Source: Acidobacteriota bacterium (GTDB lineage: Bacteria; Acidobacteriota; Blastocatellia; Pyrinomonadales; Pyrinomonadaceae). From it: DNA of 64,000 bases. Numbering within the stretch: the stretch's first letter is position 1; every line of letters starts with the position of its first letter. The notes below the pieces were generated by a model. That model was not told the DNA's origin, ran no database searches, and saw nothing but the letters and a program-made list of their open reading frames with translations. The position numbers were made by a program, and so were the translations under genes. The stretch spans positions 124,001-188,000 of the forward strand of contig JAOAPY010000051.1 in NCBI GenBank assembly GCA_025463135.1. The letters are read 5' to 3'. Below are positions 38,462 to 46,687 of the stretch, piece by piece.

Positions 38462-40144
38462 ATGATCACAATCAAATCATTCGATGGCGCAGAGTTTGAC
38501 GGCTATCTCGCGTTGCCCGACGGCGGTTATGGGCCGGGCATCGTGTTGTTGCAGGAAATCTTTGGTGTCAATGAGTCAATGCGCACAGTGGCTGATTGGT
38601 ATGCAGCACGCGGCTTTGTAGTCGTATGTCCAGATCTGTTCTGGCGGCAGGAACCTGGAGTACAACTTACCGATCACACCGAAGCGGATTTGCAGAAGGC
38701 GTTCGCGCTTTACGCGGGGTTGGATGAAGCCAAAGCCGTCGACGACTCGGCGGCGGCGCTGGAGTTGCTGCGCCGCCATCCGGCATGCAACGGCAAGGTT
38801 GGAGCGCTGGGTTTTTGCCTGGGCGGCAATCTCGCCTATCTTTTGGCTGTTCGCTATCAACCTGATTGCGCGGTTGGTTATTACGGAGTCAGTATCGAAA
38901 AGAGTCTGGCCGAAGCCCCGAACCTCAGCTCGCCACTCATGCTGCACATCGCCGGCAAGGATAAATATTGCCCACCGGCAGCGCAGGCACAGATTCATCA
39001 AGCTCTCGGTGCCGATGCGTTGGTGACCATTCATGATTATCCCGAGCAGGATCACGCGTTTGGCCGGCGAGGCGGTGAACACTATGACGCGGCGGCGGCT
39101 GAGCTCGCCCATCTTAGAACTTTGGAGTTCTTTGTGCGACATCTCGTTGGAAGTGGACGGGCCGACGCGCAAACGCGTCTGTCCGATATTTGGGACGAGC
39201 ATGTCAAATACGAGTTTGCCACTCGCGATACAGAGGACACTTTGCGGACCATGGTGCCTGATGCTTATGTGAATCACGTGCCCGTGATGACCGGAGGCGT
39301 GGGCCATGAACAATTGCGCGAGTTCTATTCACGGCGATTCATTCCGCAAATGCCGCCGGACACTTCGATGACTCCTGTGTCGCGCACCATCGGTGTGGAT
39401 CAAGTAGTCGACGAAATGGTTTTTGAATTCACGCACACAGTGAAAATGGATTGGATGTTGCCCGGTGTCGAGCCAACGGGAAAGCATGTCAAGGTGCCGC
39501 TGGTCGTGATCGTTCATTTTCGCGACGGCAAGCTGGCACATGAGCATATTTACTGGGACCAGGCTTCGGTACTGGTGCAGCTTGGTTTGATCGATCAGGC
39601 ACGGTTACCAGTTGCCGGCGTCGCCAGTGCCGAGAAGGTTTTGGATCCCAGCCTGCCGGCGAATGAAGGGGTTTATGTGAAGTTAATGTATAAGTGTCAA
39701 AATAAAGAAATAGACATTAGTGATCTCACAAACAAACTTGTTGAAGAAGAGTTTGTTCGTCTTAATCGAGCGTATGAGTTTCACCTCGACTTTGGATTGA
39801 AGGCAGTTGCTTTCTTCTATGCGGCTGTTGGCGGTGTGCTTTCCATCTACTTTGGTAAGAGTGAAAAGTCCTGGGCAGTGACTTGGATCTTGTTGGGAAT
39901 TCCAACAATCATGAGTGCCATATTGTGTTACTACTTTTTTCATGGGGTTTGTTTATGGCGCGTGCATACGGCTTACATGAAAAAGCTTGCGGACAGACTT
40001 AAAATTACACAGCTACCTAACTTTGACCTCTTGAGCAGACTTCTCAGGGCTTTCGGCTTTGTATTTCTAATTACCTGCCTTGCTTTCACGATGTTTTTGC
40101 TCATTCCCGGAATCACCTGGTTATATCGGGTGATCTGGCAGTGA
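38462..40144 (+). CDS. Dienelactone hydrolase - SnoaL-like - membrane tail fusion
   Basis: 560 residues in three parts. (1) Dienelactone hydrolase, about 1-232, with the Cys-Asp-His triad C119 (LGFCLGG), D167 (AGKDKYCPP) and H198 (QDHAFGR). (2) A SnoaL/NTF2-like ester cyclase-type domain, about 240-398 (LREFYSRRFIPQMPPDTSMTPVSRTIG, HFRDGKLAHEHIYWDQASVL). (3) From about residue 404 a different protein: a charged stretch, then three or four transmembrane segments (AVAFFYAAVGGVLSIYF, WILLGIPTIMSAILCYYFF, AFGFVFLITCLAFTMFLLIP). The last 150 codons are visibly AT-richer than the rest. Parts 1 and 2 are commonly fused; part 3 is not, and suggests a recent gene fusion. Confidence 0.85.
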   Translation: MITIKSFDGAEFDGYLALPDGGYGPGIVLLQEIFGVNESMRTVADWYAARGFVVVCPDLFWRQEPGVQLTDHTEADLQKAFALYAGLDEAKAVDDSAAALELLRRHPACNGKVGALGFCLGGNLAYLLAVRYQPDCAVGYYGVSIEKSLAEAPNLSSPLMLHIAGKDKYCPPAAQAQIHQALGADALVTIHDYPEQDHAFGRRGGEHYDAAAAELAHLRTLEFFVRHLVGSGRADAQTRLSDIWDEHVKYEFATRDTEDTLRTMVPDAYVNHVPVMTGGVGHEQLREFYSRRFIPQMPPDTSMTPVSRTIGVDQVVDEMVFEFTHTVKMDWMLPGVEPTGKHVKVPLVVIVHFRDGKLAHEHIYWDQASVLVQLGLIDQARLPVAGVASAEKVLDPSLPANEGVYVKLMYKCQNKEIDISDLTNKLVEEEFVRLNRAYEFHLDFGLKAVAFFYAAVGGVLSIYFGKSEKSWAVTWILLGIPTIMSAILCYYFFHGVCLWRVHTAYMKKLADRLKITQLPNFDLLSRLLRAFGFVFLITCLAFTMFLLIPGITWLYRVIWQ

Positions 40145-40260
40145 TTTGATTCGCGTGGGTTCACAGGCGTTTGGAGCTCAGATTTAGCTTCCAGTTGCAG
40201 TCCCCACTCAAGCTAAAGTCTTACACCCAAACCCACAAACCTGATGGCATCGAAGCCAAG

Positions 40261-41670
40261 ATGAATGAAGACATTCGAAAGAAGGAAGCCCCCGCGGGCA
40301 CAATCGTCGGTCGCTTGCGGCGCGATCTGGGCACGGTTGAGTCCTATGCCGCGCTCATCGGTATTTTGATCGGCGCCGGAATTTTTAAAGTCACGAGCGA
40401 AGCCGGCGCCATCACCGGCCCGAGCGTGATTCTCAGTTACATCCTGTTGATGCCGGCGATTCTCGCGACCTCCGTTCCTTATGCAGCCTTTATTTCCACG
40501 CCGCTCGGACGTGAGCCGGGCGGTGAATACCTGCACATCTCGCGCACACTGGGCGGCTATGCCACGGCTTACATTGGGTCCTGGTTGAAAATAATTGCCT
40601 ACGTGGGCGCGGGCGCTTATCTGGCGAGCGCACTCGCGGACTACTTAATCGAATTCAGTGGTCGACAGGTCAGCAGCGAGGTTCATCAGGCCCTGGCGGT
40701 CGGCAGCCTGCTTTTCTTTTATGTGGTCCATGTCATCGGTGTCCGTTGGTTTGGGCGCATTCAGGTTGGCATGTGCGTTCTGCTCGGCCTCTCCATATTA
40801 GTGCTGGTCGTCCCCGGCCTCTTCAAAATTCATCCGGCCAACTATCGCCCGTTCCTGACGCACGGACTAAAGGGCCTGGCAGCGAGCCTGGTACCGCTCT
40901 TCTTTTCTTACGCGGGATTTGAATCTTTGGCGCAGACCGCCGGAGAAACAAAGGACAGCACGCGGCGTTTGCCGATGGTCTTTCTACGAGGCATAAGCCT
41001 GACGGCGTTAATTTTTGTGCTGATGTCGCTGGTAGCGTTTGGCGTGTTGCCGGGCAGCCAGTTGCAGACGAGTCGGGCGCCCATGACCGAGGTGGCGGCG
41101 ACGTATTTGCCATGGGGCGCGGCCAGTTTTGTCACACTGGGAGCCATCATGGCGATTACGACGTCACTGAATCCAACGTTGATTGTTCCTTCGCGTCTGG
41201 CGCTGATATTTGTCGAAGATCGATTGGCGCCGGCGTGGCTGGGCTATGTCAATCCCCGCACGGCGACACCGGTGCGCGCTTTGACATTGACGGCGGCGGC
41301 GTGTCTGGTGCTTTTGCTGAGCCGGCAGCTTTCGCTGGCGCTGAACATTGCGGTCTTTGCGCTAATCCTGCTCTACTTCATCCACAGCCTGGTGTTTCTG
41401 ATGCTGCCGCGGTGGAACCCGCAACTGAACAAAGAAATTACAATCGGCTTACCAGTTGGGCTGCAGAGGGGCGCGGCGTTATTGTCGGTGCTCGCCATGG
41501 GTGGACTGCTCGTGGTCCAGATCATTCAGGACATTCAAACGCTGGGTAACACAACGTTGCGAGAGAGGATCGGCAAGCATTCATTAACCAGCCTCGAGCT
41601 CATTGTGGTGTGGAGTGCAATCGGCGCGGTGCTCTATGCCCTGGCCCGGCGGCGCAGGTCTGCAAAGTAG
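40261..41670 (+). CDS. APC-superfamily amino acid permease
   Basis: 469 residues from ATG 40261, about 12 transmembrane helices. Opening signature LGTVESYAALIGILIGAGIFKVTSEAGAITGPSVILSYILL (unwound helix 1 motif G-I-G-x-G-I-F variant), EYLHISRTLGGYATAYIGSWL, SLVPLFFSYAGFESLAQTAGETKDSTRRLP (helix 6 region), and PSRLALIFVEDRLAPAWLGYVNPRTATPVRA. Transports amino acids or polyamines; substrate not predictable. An upstream in-frame start adds 30 unlike residues. Confidence 0.92.
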   Translation: MNEDIRKKEAPAGTIVGRLRRDLGTVESYAALIGILIGAGIFKVTSEAGAITGPSVILSYILLMPAILATSVPYAAFISTPLGREPGGEYLHISRTLGGYATAYIGSWLKIIAYVGAGAYLASALADYLIEFSGRQVSSEVHQALAVGSLLFFYVVHVIGVRWFGRIQVGMCVLLGLSILVLVVPGLFKIHPANYRPFLTHGLKGLAASLVPLFFSYAGFESLAQTAGETKDSTRRLPMVFLRGISLTALIFVLMSLVAFGVLPGSQLQTSRAPMTEVAATYLPWGAASFVTLGAIMAITTSLNPTLIVPSRLALIFVEDRLAPAWLGYVNPRTATPVRALTLTAAACLVLLLSRQLSLALNIAVFALILLYFIHSLVFLMLPRWNPQLNKEITIGLPVGLQRGAALLSVLAMGGLLVVQIIQDIQTLGNTTLRERIGKHSLTSLELIVVWSAIGAVLYALARRRRSAK

Positions 41671-41721
41671 CGCAGACTCCTTCGAAGCTTTTAGTTGCGC
41701 CTGTTGTCGTCGTTCACGCAA

Positions 41722-42876
41722 ATGTCAGAAACAATTCCTAATCGCCGTCGTGAAGAATTCCCTACTCTGGCTGCCGGCATTCATTTGCTCAGCCACAGTC
41801 TGGGGCCAATGCCGCGGGCCTCACGCGATTCCATGCTCGCCTACTGCGACGCGTGGGAACATCACACCAGCGAGGATGCCTGGGCCCATGCCTGGTGGGA
41901 ATTGTCACAACGCGTCGGTGATCGCCTGGCGCGCATAATTGGCGGGGCGCCGGGTTCAGTCCAGATTCAACCGAATGCTTCCATCGCGCTGGGCAGCGTC
42001 GCCTCGTGTTTTGATTTCGCTGCCGCCAGGCGCAACAAGGTCGTCACCTCCGCCCTGGATTTTCCTTCGATGGAATACATCTGGGAAGCGCAGGCGTCGT
42101 TGGGGGCGAAGATCGAAATAGTGTCCTCTCCTGACGGCGTGATCGTGCCGCTGGAAAAGATCCTCGCTGCCATTGACGAGACAACGGCGCTGGTGGCGCT
42201 TTCGCATACATCGTTTCGCAGCTCGTATCGAGTCGATGCCACAGCAATTGTGGAACGCGCGCATCGCGTCGGGGCGCTGGTCCTTTTGGACATTTATCAA
42301 TCAGCGGGCGCCGTTGAGCTGGACGCTGACGGTTGGGGCGTGGATTTTCTGATTGGCGGCACGATCAAATGGCTGTGCGGTGGTCCAGCCTGCGGCTATC
42401 TGTATGTCCGGCCGGATCTGCAAAAGGATCTGAGACCGCGGCTGACGGGATGGGTAGCGCATAACGCACCATTCGAGTTCGCGGCTTCGCCGATGCGCTA
42501 TGCGGGATCGGTGCGCCGCTTCGCGCAGGGCACTCCGAGTATCCCCGCCCTTTATTCCGCTTTGCCGGGCCTGCAAATCATTGAAGAGGTCGGCGTGGAG
42601 ACAATCGCGCGCGAATCGCGCCGCCGCACTGAATGGATGATCGAGTTTGCGCTGGAGCGAGGCTGGACAATAAACACTCCCCGCAACATCAATGAACGAG
42701 GCGGCTCAGTGATGATTGCGGTCGAAGATGGACCAGCAATGGTGGAACGTCTGGGGGAACGAAAGGTCTTTGTCGACTGCCGCCCCGGCGTCGGTCTGCG
42801 CATCTCACCGCATTTCTTCAACACCGATGAAGAGGTGCACGAAGCGCTGCGCACACTCGCCCAGCTGCTGAGATAA
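41722..42876 (+). CDS. Class V aminotransferase (kynureninase-like)
   Basis: 384 residues, PLP-dependent fold type I. The PLP lysine is in FLIGGTIKWLCGGPACGYLYV; the cofactor aspartate motif is LVLLDIYQSAGAVELDADGWGVD. N-terminal HLLSHSLGPMPRASRDSMLAYCDAWEHH and substrate region TGWVAHNAPFEFA resemble kynureninase and related cysteine-desulfurase-like enzymes. Without kynA or other pathway genes nearby, the true substrate is open. ATG 41722 is preferred over 41695. It follows the permease by 51 bases and may be co-transcribed, suggesting uptake and breakdown of one amino acid. Confidence 0.88.
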   Translation: MSETIPNRRREEFPTLAAGIHLLSHSLGPMPRASRDSMLAYCDAWEHHTSEDAWAHAWWELSQRVGDRLARIIGGAPGSVQIQPNASIALGSVASCFDFAAARRNKVVTSALDFPSMEYIWEAQASLGAKIEIVSSPDGVIVPLEKILAAIDETTALVALSHTSFRSSYRVDATAIVERAHRVGALVLLDIYQSAGAVELDADGWGVDFLIGGTIKWLCGGPACGYLYVRPDLQKDLRPRLTGWVAHNAPFEFAASPMRYAGSVRRFAQGTPSIPALYSALPGLQIIEEVGVETIARESRRRTEWMIEFALERGWTINTPRNINERGGSVMIAVEDGPAMVERLGERKVFVDCRPGVGLRISPHFFNTDEEVHEALRTLAQLLR

Positions 42877-43148
42877 GAAAATACCCATTGAATTATTTGT
42901 GTAGGATTTAGGCTGTAAACCGAAATTCGTATTAGGTTTGCTCGCCCTTATTGCTGATTCTGGAGTGGTAGGGCGGAAACAACACCTACTCAGCTCAGGG
43001 TTTCTTCTTCTACTTTCTAATGAGCTCTAAAGCAGATTTACTGGGGAACCTATCCACAGAATTCAATGCCTGCCGCTCCAGGCTGATGGATTTACTCATC
43101 GGTTATAGCGCAAGACTTGATGCAAGTGAGTCAAGTTTTGAATCGGGC
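42877..43148. other. Intergenic stretch between convergent genes, left part
   Basis: No gene seen. The right part of this gap is the large inverted repeat listed next; a 77-codon frame through it is judged spurious. Confidence 0.5.
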
Positions 43149-43233
43149 TTTCTTTGCGTGCTTTGCGCTTTCGCGGGAAATTTTTTGTCGCCATTGAAGA
43201 GCCTCCCGCAAAGACGCAAAGCACGCAAAGAAA
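43149..43233. repeat. 30-bp inverted repeat, CTTTGCG family
   Basis: Left arm 43149-43178 starting TTTCTTTGCGTGCTTTGCGC and right arm 43204-43233 starting TCCCGCAAAGACGCAAAGCA are near-perfect inverted partners (a few mismatches in the middle), with a 25-base loop. It lies between the convergent aminotransferase and cupin genes, so it could end transcripts from both sides. No U-run. Confidence 0.85.
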
Positions 43234-43254
43234 AAGGCTCCAGCTCCAGGTAGG

Positions 43255-44085
43255 TCAGACGTCATATCGCTCACCCGGACTGCCCGCAGGATAGAAAACG
43301 CCCAAGAGCCTCAGCTCATCCTCTCCAGTATTTTCAACGCAGTGCGTCTGGCCCTTTGGCAGATAAACACAAGCACCAGCGGCGATTGGCGTGCTCGTTT
43401 CACCGGCCCAAATGCGACCTTCGCCGCGCAGAATGAACAGCACCTCTTCGTAATTGTGAAAATGATCGGGCGCGCGGCCGGGCGGGATGGAACCGACGAA
43501 TTGCGTAACTTGCGTGCTGCCGACTTCATCGTCAATGAGCACGCGGTACCAGCGATCGGCGGTGGGTTGGGCCCGTCGATCAGCCAGACGTACGATCGCC
43601 GGCGGCGGCGGAGTTGCGGAAAGTGGAGCTGTTACGGCTTCAACTATCTCAGATGTTGACGAGTCTGAGTCAGGACATTGCGAACTGATGAGCACGAGTG
43701 GTTCAGGACCCGGATTTTCCACGGTGAGTGTTTGGCCGGGTCGCAGGTAGATACCAGTCTGGGCTGAGACTGCAAAGGGCCAGCCGTCGATGAAGATGTT
43801 TGCTCTTGGCACCTTTGCGCCTTTGCGTGAAATGTCGTTTTCTTTCTCGACAACGACATTCGTCTCAGAATCGTCGACGCTTTCCAGGACATACAGGATC
43901 TCGTCGCAGCGATCGTTCCTCATCCCCGGCGAAAGGCCGGGCGCAAATTCGAGCAGTCGTAATGAAATGGCCTGCGCCCCGGTGGCCCGATTGATCTGGG
44001 GCCAGACGCGCAACGTACCGTGCTCCGCGGGCACACCTTCGTGCCTGCCGGTGACGCGACAACCGCCTTCGAGATTCACAGCCAT
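43255..44085 (-). CDS. Bicupin protein with in-frame repeat insertion
   Basis: 276 residues, two cupin barrels. The C-terminal cupin (about 185-270) has intact metal ligands: PGRAPDHFHNYEEVLFILRGEG (H, H, E) and LPKGQTHCVENTG (H). The N-terminal cupin (about 20-145) has GMRNDRCDEILYVLE in place of HxH, so it is probably metal-free. Residues about 84-96 (NDISRKGAKVPR) are the translation of a CGCAAAGGCGCAAAGG repeat of the same family as 43149-43233, apparently an in-frame insertion in a loop. Substrate unknown; many such proteins are dioxygenases or sugar-binding. Confidence 0.85.
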   Translation of the reverse strand: MAVNLEGGCRVTGRHEGVPAEHGTLRVWPQINRATGAQAISLRLLEFAPGLSPGMRNDRCDEILYVLESVDDSETNVVVEKENDISRKGAKVPRANIFIDGWPFAVSAQTGIYLRPGQTLTVENPGPEPLVLISSQCPDSDSSTSEIVEAVTAPLSATPPPPAIVRLADRRAQPTADRWYRVLIDDEVGSTQVTQFVGSIPPGRAPDHFHNYEEVLFILRGEGRIWAGETSTPIAAGACVYLPKGQTHCVENTGEDELRLLGVFYPAGSPGERYDV

Positions 44086-44129
44086 ACACGTGATTGTAAC
44101 TTAGGTGCGACGCGAACAGGCGCTTTAGC

Positions 44130-44789
44130 TTACGGCTCTCGCTTCAGATGATGCGTCGTGTGTTCGGTGACGGACGATCCGCGCAGATCGGCTTTGGCAA
44201 GATCGGAAGTGGTGGGCGAGCGAAAGTCAGGGCGCTCAGCCGCGGGCCGTAACTGCGGTGGAGCGTATCCCGAGTCCAGCAGATTTTGCGTGCGCGCGTC
44301 GGGCGACTTATCTTTTAACTCGGTGCGCGGTTTCGTGAAGAGCATGCCGTTAAGCACCAGTCCCAGGCCAATGGCAAATGCAACCACTCCGAGTCCGGCA
44401 AAAAACATCGCCAGGGGGAGTGCATCCGGATCCGGAGAGTGCCGAACAACGGTGAGCATGAAACTGACAAGCAGCGTTACGCCCAGGCCGCTTGCGGCAG
44501 TGATAACTCCCGCGCGCATCCGGCGCAGACGTTTCTCTTCCGGCGATTCCAGGAATTTTTCGATTTGGGGCAGGACATCTTCGGCGATGCGCTTGAGATC
44601 GCGAGAGTCCTCGACTTCGCGAATCTTCTCAGCGAACACGCGCCCGATCTCTTCGCGCGCGGTCACCGCCGACGCAGTGACTGAGTCGGGTCGTTCCAGG
44701 CTGACGCGCACCGACCCCAGGTCAGTGCCGCAGGCGCGGCAGTACTGGCTCTTCTGGCGTTCTTCGGAACCGCAACCGGGACAATACAT
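44130..44789 (-). CDS. Zinc-ribbon membrane protein
   Basis: 219 residues: N-terminal double zinc knuckle MYCPGCGSEERQKSQYCRAC (CxxC...CxxC), a helical stretch about 45-95, two transmembrane helices (about 96-117 and 127-149), and a polar tail with DLAKADLRGSSVTEHTTHHLKREP. A common design of uncharacterised bacterial proteins; no specific role can be assigned. The family A array at 44835 begins just upstream of its start, so its promoter lies in or beyond repeat DNA. Confidence 0.8.
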   Translation of the reverse strand: MYCPGCGSEERQKSQYCRACGTDLGSVRVSLERPDSVTASAVTAREEIGRVFAEKIREVEDSRDLKRIAEDVLPQIEKFLESPEEKRLRRMRAGVITAASGLGVTLLVSFMLTVVRHSPDPDALPLAMFFAGLGVVAFAIGLGLVLNGMLFTKPRTELKDKSPDARTQNLLDSGYAPPQLRPAAERPDFRSPTTSDLAKADLRGSSVTEHTTHHLKREP

Positions 44790-44834
44790 AGTGCTGGGTT
44801 ATACGGACAGGTTAGTAAGCGTGTTCGAACAAAT

Positions 44835-45103
44835 GTCCGACAAACTTCAGTTTGTCGTCGTCTGTGACACCACAATCGTTGAACGAATCCCAGGTTAGCG
44901 ACAAACTTCAGTTTGTCGTCCACTGTGACACCACAATCGTTGAACGAATCCCAGGTTAGCGACAAACTGAAGTTTGTCGTCGTCTGTGACACCACAGTCG
45001 TTGAACGAATCCCAGGTAGCGACAAACTTCAGTTTGTCGTCGACCGTGACACCACAAGCGTTGAACGAATCCCAGGTTAGCGACAAACTGAAGTTTGTCG
45101 GAC
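44835..45103. repeat. Five-copy family A palindrome array, 61-bp period
   Basis: Five perfect 20-base palindromes CGACAAACT-NN-AGTTTGTCG start at 44838, 44899, 44960, 45020 and 45081. The 2-base loop reads TC, TC, GA, TC, GA, so some copies are flipped. The 41-base spacers are nearly identical (TGTGACACCACAATCGTTGA...) and contain a small CGTT-g-AACG palindrome. The outer ends carry GTCC and GGAC like other members. Identical spacers exclude CRISPR. It separates the zinc-ribbon and DUF427 genes. Confidence 0.92.
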
Positions 45104-45104
45104 T

Positions 45105-45386
45105 TTACTGTTCCACCGTCACGCCGCGCCAGAAGGCAATGCGATCCTTGATCTCGGCGGCGGCGGGTTTGGGATCGGGATAATACCAGGCCGCGTCCCT
45201 GTTCACGTTGCCGTCGACGACCACATCGTAATAGCTGGCCTCGCCTTTCCAGGGACAGGTCGTATGCGTGCTGCTCTTTTGAAAATACTGCTCACTGATT
45301 GCATCTGCGGGAAAGTAATGATTGCCTTCGACAACTACGGTGTTGTCGCTTTCCGCGAGGACGGTATTGTGCCAGTTTGCCTTCAT
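45105..45386 (-). CDS. DUF427 protein
   Basis: 93 residues with the family wording: NTVLAESDNTVVVEGNHYFP, TTCPWKGEASYYDVVVDG and AAWYYPDPKPAAAEIKDRIAFWRGVTV. Small beta-tent-like fold, often annotated as nucleotidyltransferase-related, real function unknown. Its stop codon touches the palindrome array, so the first array hairpin may define the mRNA 3' end. Confidence 0.92.
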   Translation of the reverse strand: MKANWHNTVLAESDNTVVVEGNHYFPADAISEQYFQKSSTHTTCPWKGEASYYDVVVDGNVNRDAAWYYPDPKPAAAEIKDRIAFWRGVTVEQ

Positions 45387-45615
45387 CTAACCCTTCCTTG
45401 TTCAGCTTAACGATTTGGTTGGTTAATACACTAGAGGAAAGCGAACAGGCTCGCTACCTCAACTAACTTTTCAATTCTGTTTAGAAAGACTTGTTCGACA
45501 ACCGCGCGCAATTGTCTTTCTACAAATTGAACCTAGCGCACGCGAGGCGCACAAGTGCGCGTTCTAAACGGTAGTGAATTAGGGGTACGCTTCAAAACGG
45601 AACTCGCGTCGTCGG

Positions 45616-45894
45616 TCACCCGCCGCTGACCGCCGGCAAGATAGTAATCTCGTCCCCGTCTTTGAGCGGCGTGGCCAGCGCTTGTTGCTGACGAACGTTG
45701 TCGCTGTTGACAAAGATGTTGACGTGTTGCCGGACCTTACCCTGTTCGTTCACTACCCGATCGCGCAAACCTACGTGCAGCTGCCATAAACTGCTGAGCG
45801 CTTCGGCGACGGTTGCGGGTGAACCAGCGAGCGTGATCTGGCGACGCCGGCCGGTGAACTCCGTCAGAAAGCCGGTGATGTTAATGATAATCAT
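45616..45894 (-). CDS. MoaD/ThiS-like ubiquitin-fold sulfur carrier
   Basis: 92 residues of the beta-grasp fold ending in the diagnostic Gly-Gly (LPAVSGG) that is thiocarboxylated in MoaD/ThiS. Core lines: IINITGFLTEFTGRRRQITLAG, HVNIFVNSDNVR and LKDGDEITILPAV. It overlaps the YCII gene by 4 bases and lies close to a BNR-repeat gene; MoaD-like carriers paired with BNR proteins recur in many genomes. No moaE/thiF is nearby, so it may serve another thiolation pathway. Confidence 0.88.
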   Translation of the reverse strand: MIIINITGFLTEFTGRRRQITLAGSPATVAEALSSLWQLHVGLRDRVVNEQGKVRQHVNIFVNSDNVRQQQALATPLKDGDEITILPAVSGG

Positions 45895-46589
45895 GGCAGA
45901 ACACCTTCCGGCACCTGCCAGGGATGAAGGTCAAGAGCAAGACGTCCGGCTTTTACTGCCGGGTCGGTCTCGGTCAACACCTTTGCCTCAGCCAGACTGT
46001 CGACGCGAAAGACAAAAATTCCGCGCAACTGTCCATCGTCCCCAAACGGACCCGCTACCACCAGTTTTTTCATCTGGGCCAGGCGATAGATATTTGCGAG
46101 ATGTGCTTTTTGCAGTTCTTCCGTGGCGGCTGTTTTTTCCGGAGTCCATGCAGGTCCGCGCCTCAGAAAAGCAAGATAAGCAGTCGTCATTTTGATCGGT
46201 GACGAAGCTTTTTTCATGACATCTTCCGACCACCAGGGATGCATTTCCGCTATCAGATGTCCCGACGCCACCGCCGGGTCAGCATTGGCCCAGGCCTTGG
46301 CGTCGTCAGCCGAGGGGGCGCGAAATATGTAGATACCTCGTATCTCGCCATCGTCGGTTAAGGGACCGGCGATAATCGCCTGGCCTGACTGCAACAGTGA
46401 CAGGGCGCGTTCCATATGCGCCTGATGCATTAGTTCGGTCTCTTTGGTGCGGGTGTCGCTCCACTTTGGACCTTTCTTCAGCAAAGCCATGTGGAACTCG
46501 ACCATCTTTGAGGGAGGCTCGGTCTTCTGTTGAAAAACAGCAGAGGCGAAAAGGTTAAGCGAAAGAAGTAGGGAAAGAATAAGACTCAT
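45891..46589 (-). CDS. Exported protein with two YCII-related domains
   Basis: 232 residues: a short signal peptide (LILSLLLSLNLFASAVF) then two copies of a YCII/ferredoxin-like dimeric alpha-beta barrel domain, about 28-125 (MALLKKGPKWSD...IIAGPLTDDGEIRGIYIFRA) and about 135-228 (LAFLRRGPAWTP...VVAGPFGDDGQLRGIFVFRV). Each keeps the characteristic aspartate in G-P-x-x-D-D-G. Role unknown; the duplication within one chain is neat. Translation is coupled to the MoaD-like gene. Confidence 0.82.
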   Translation of the reverse strand: MSLILSLLLSLNLFASAVFQQKTEPPSKMVEFHMALLKKGPKWSDTRTKETELMHQAHMERALSLLQSGQAIIAGPLTDDGEIRGIYIFRAPSADDAKAWANADPAVASGHLIAEMHPWWSEDVMKKASSPIKMTTAYLAFLRRGPAWTPEKTAATEELQKAHLANIYRLAQMKKLVVAGPFGDDGQLRGIFVFRVDSLAEAKVLTETDPAVKAGRLALDLHPWQVPEGVLP

Positions 46590-46604
46590 GAAAGGGCCTC
46601 TCTA

Positions 46605-46637
46605 TTGAATACCCCCAGCGGCAGCTGGGGTATTCAA
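46605..46637. repeat. Strong palindrome TTGAATACCCC...GGGGTATTCAA
   Basis: An 11-base-pair stem TTGAATACCCC/GGGGTATTCAA extended by AGC/GCT after one bulged C, with a 4-base loop. It lies between the BNR gene and the YCII gene. It looks like another dispersed palindrome or a transcript boundary; no U-run. Confidence 0.7.
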
Positions 46638-46687
46638 ACCCGGTAATCTGAAATTGAAGCTCGACACCAACAGTTACTAATCCAGCA

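Noticed and set aside
38576-39313. 245-codon minus-strand frame opposite the dienelactone hydrolase
   Set aside because: Shadow; the plus strand has intact catalytic motifs.
44835-45103. CRISPR-like array
   Set aside because: Repeats are short perfect palindromes and the spacers between them are nearly identical to each other; no cas genes are near.
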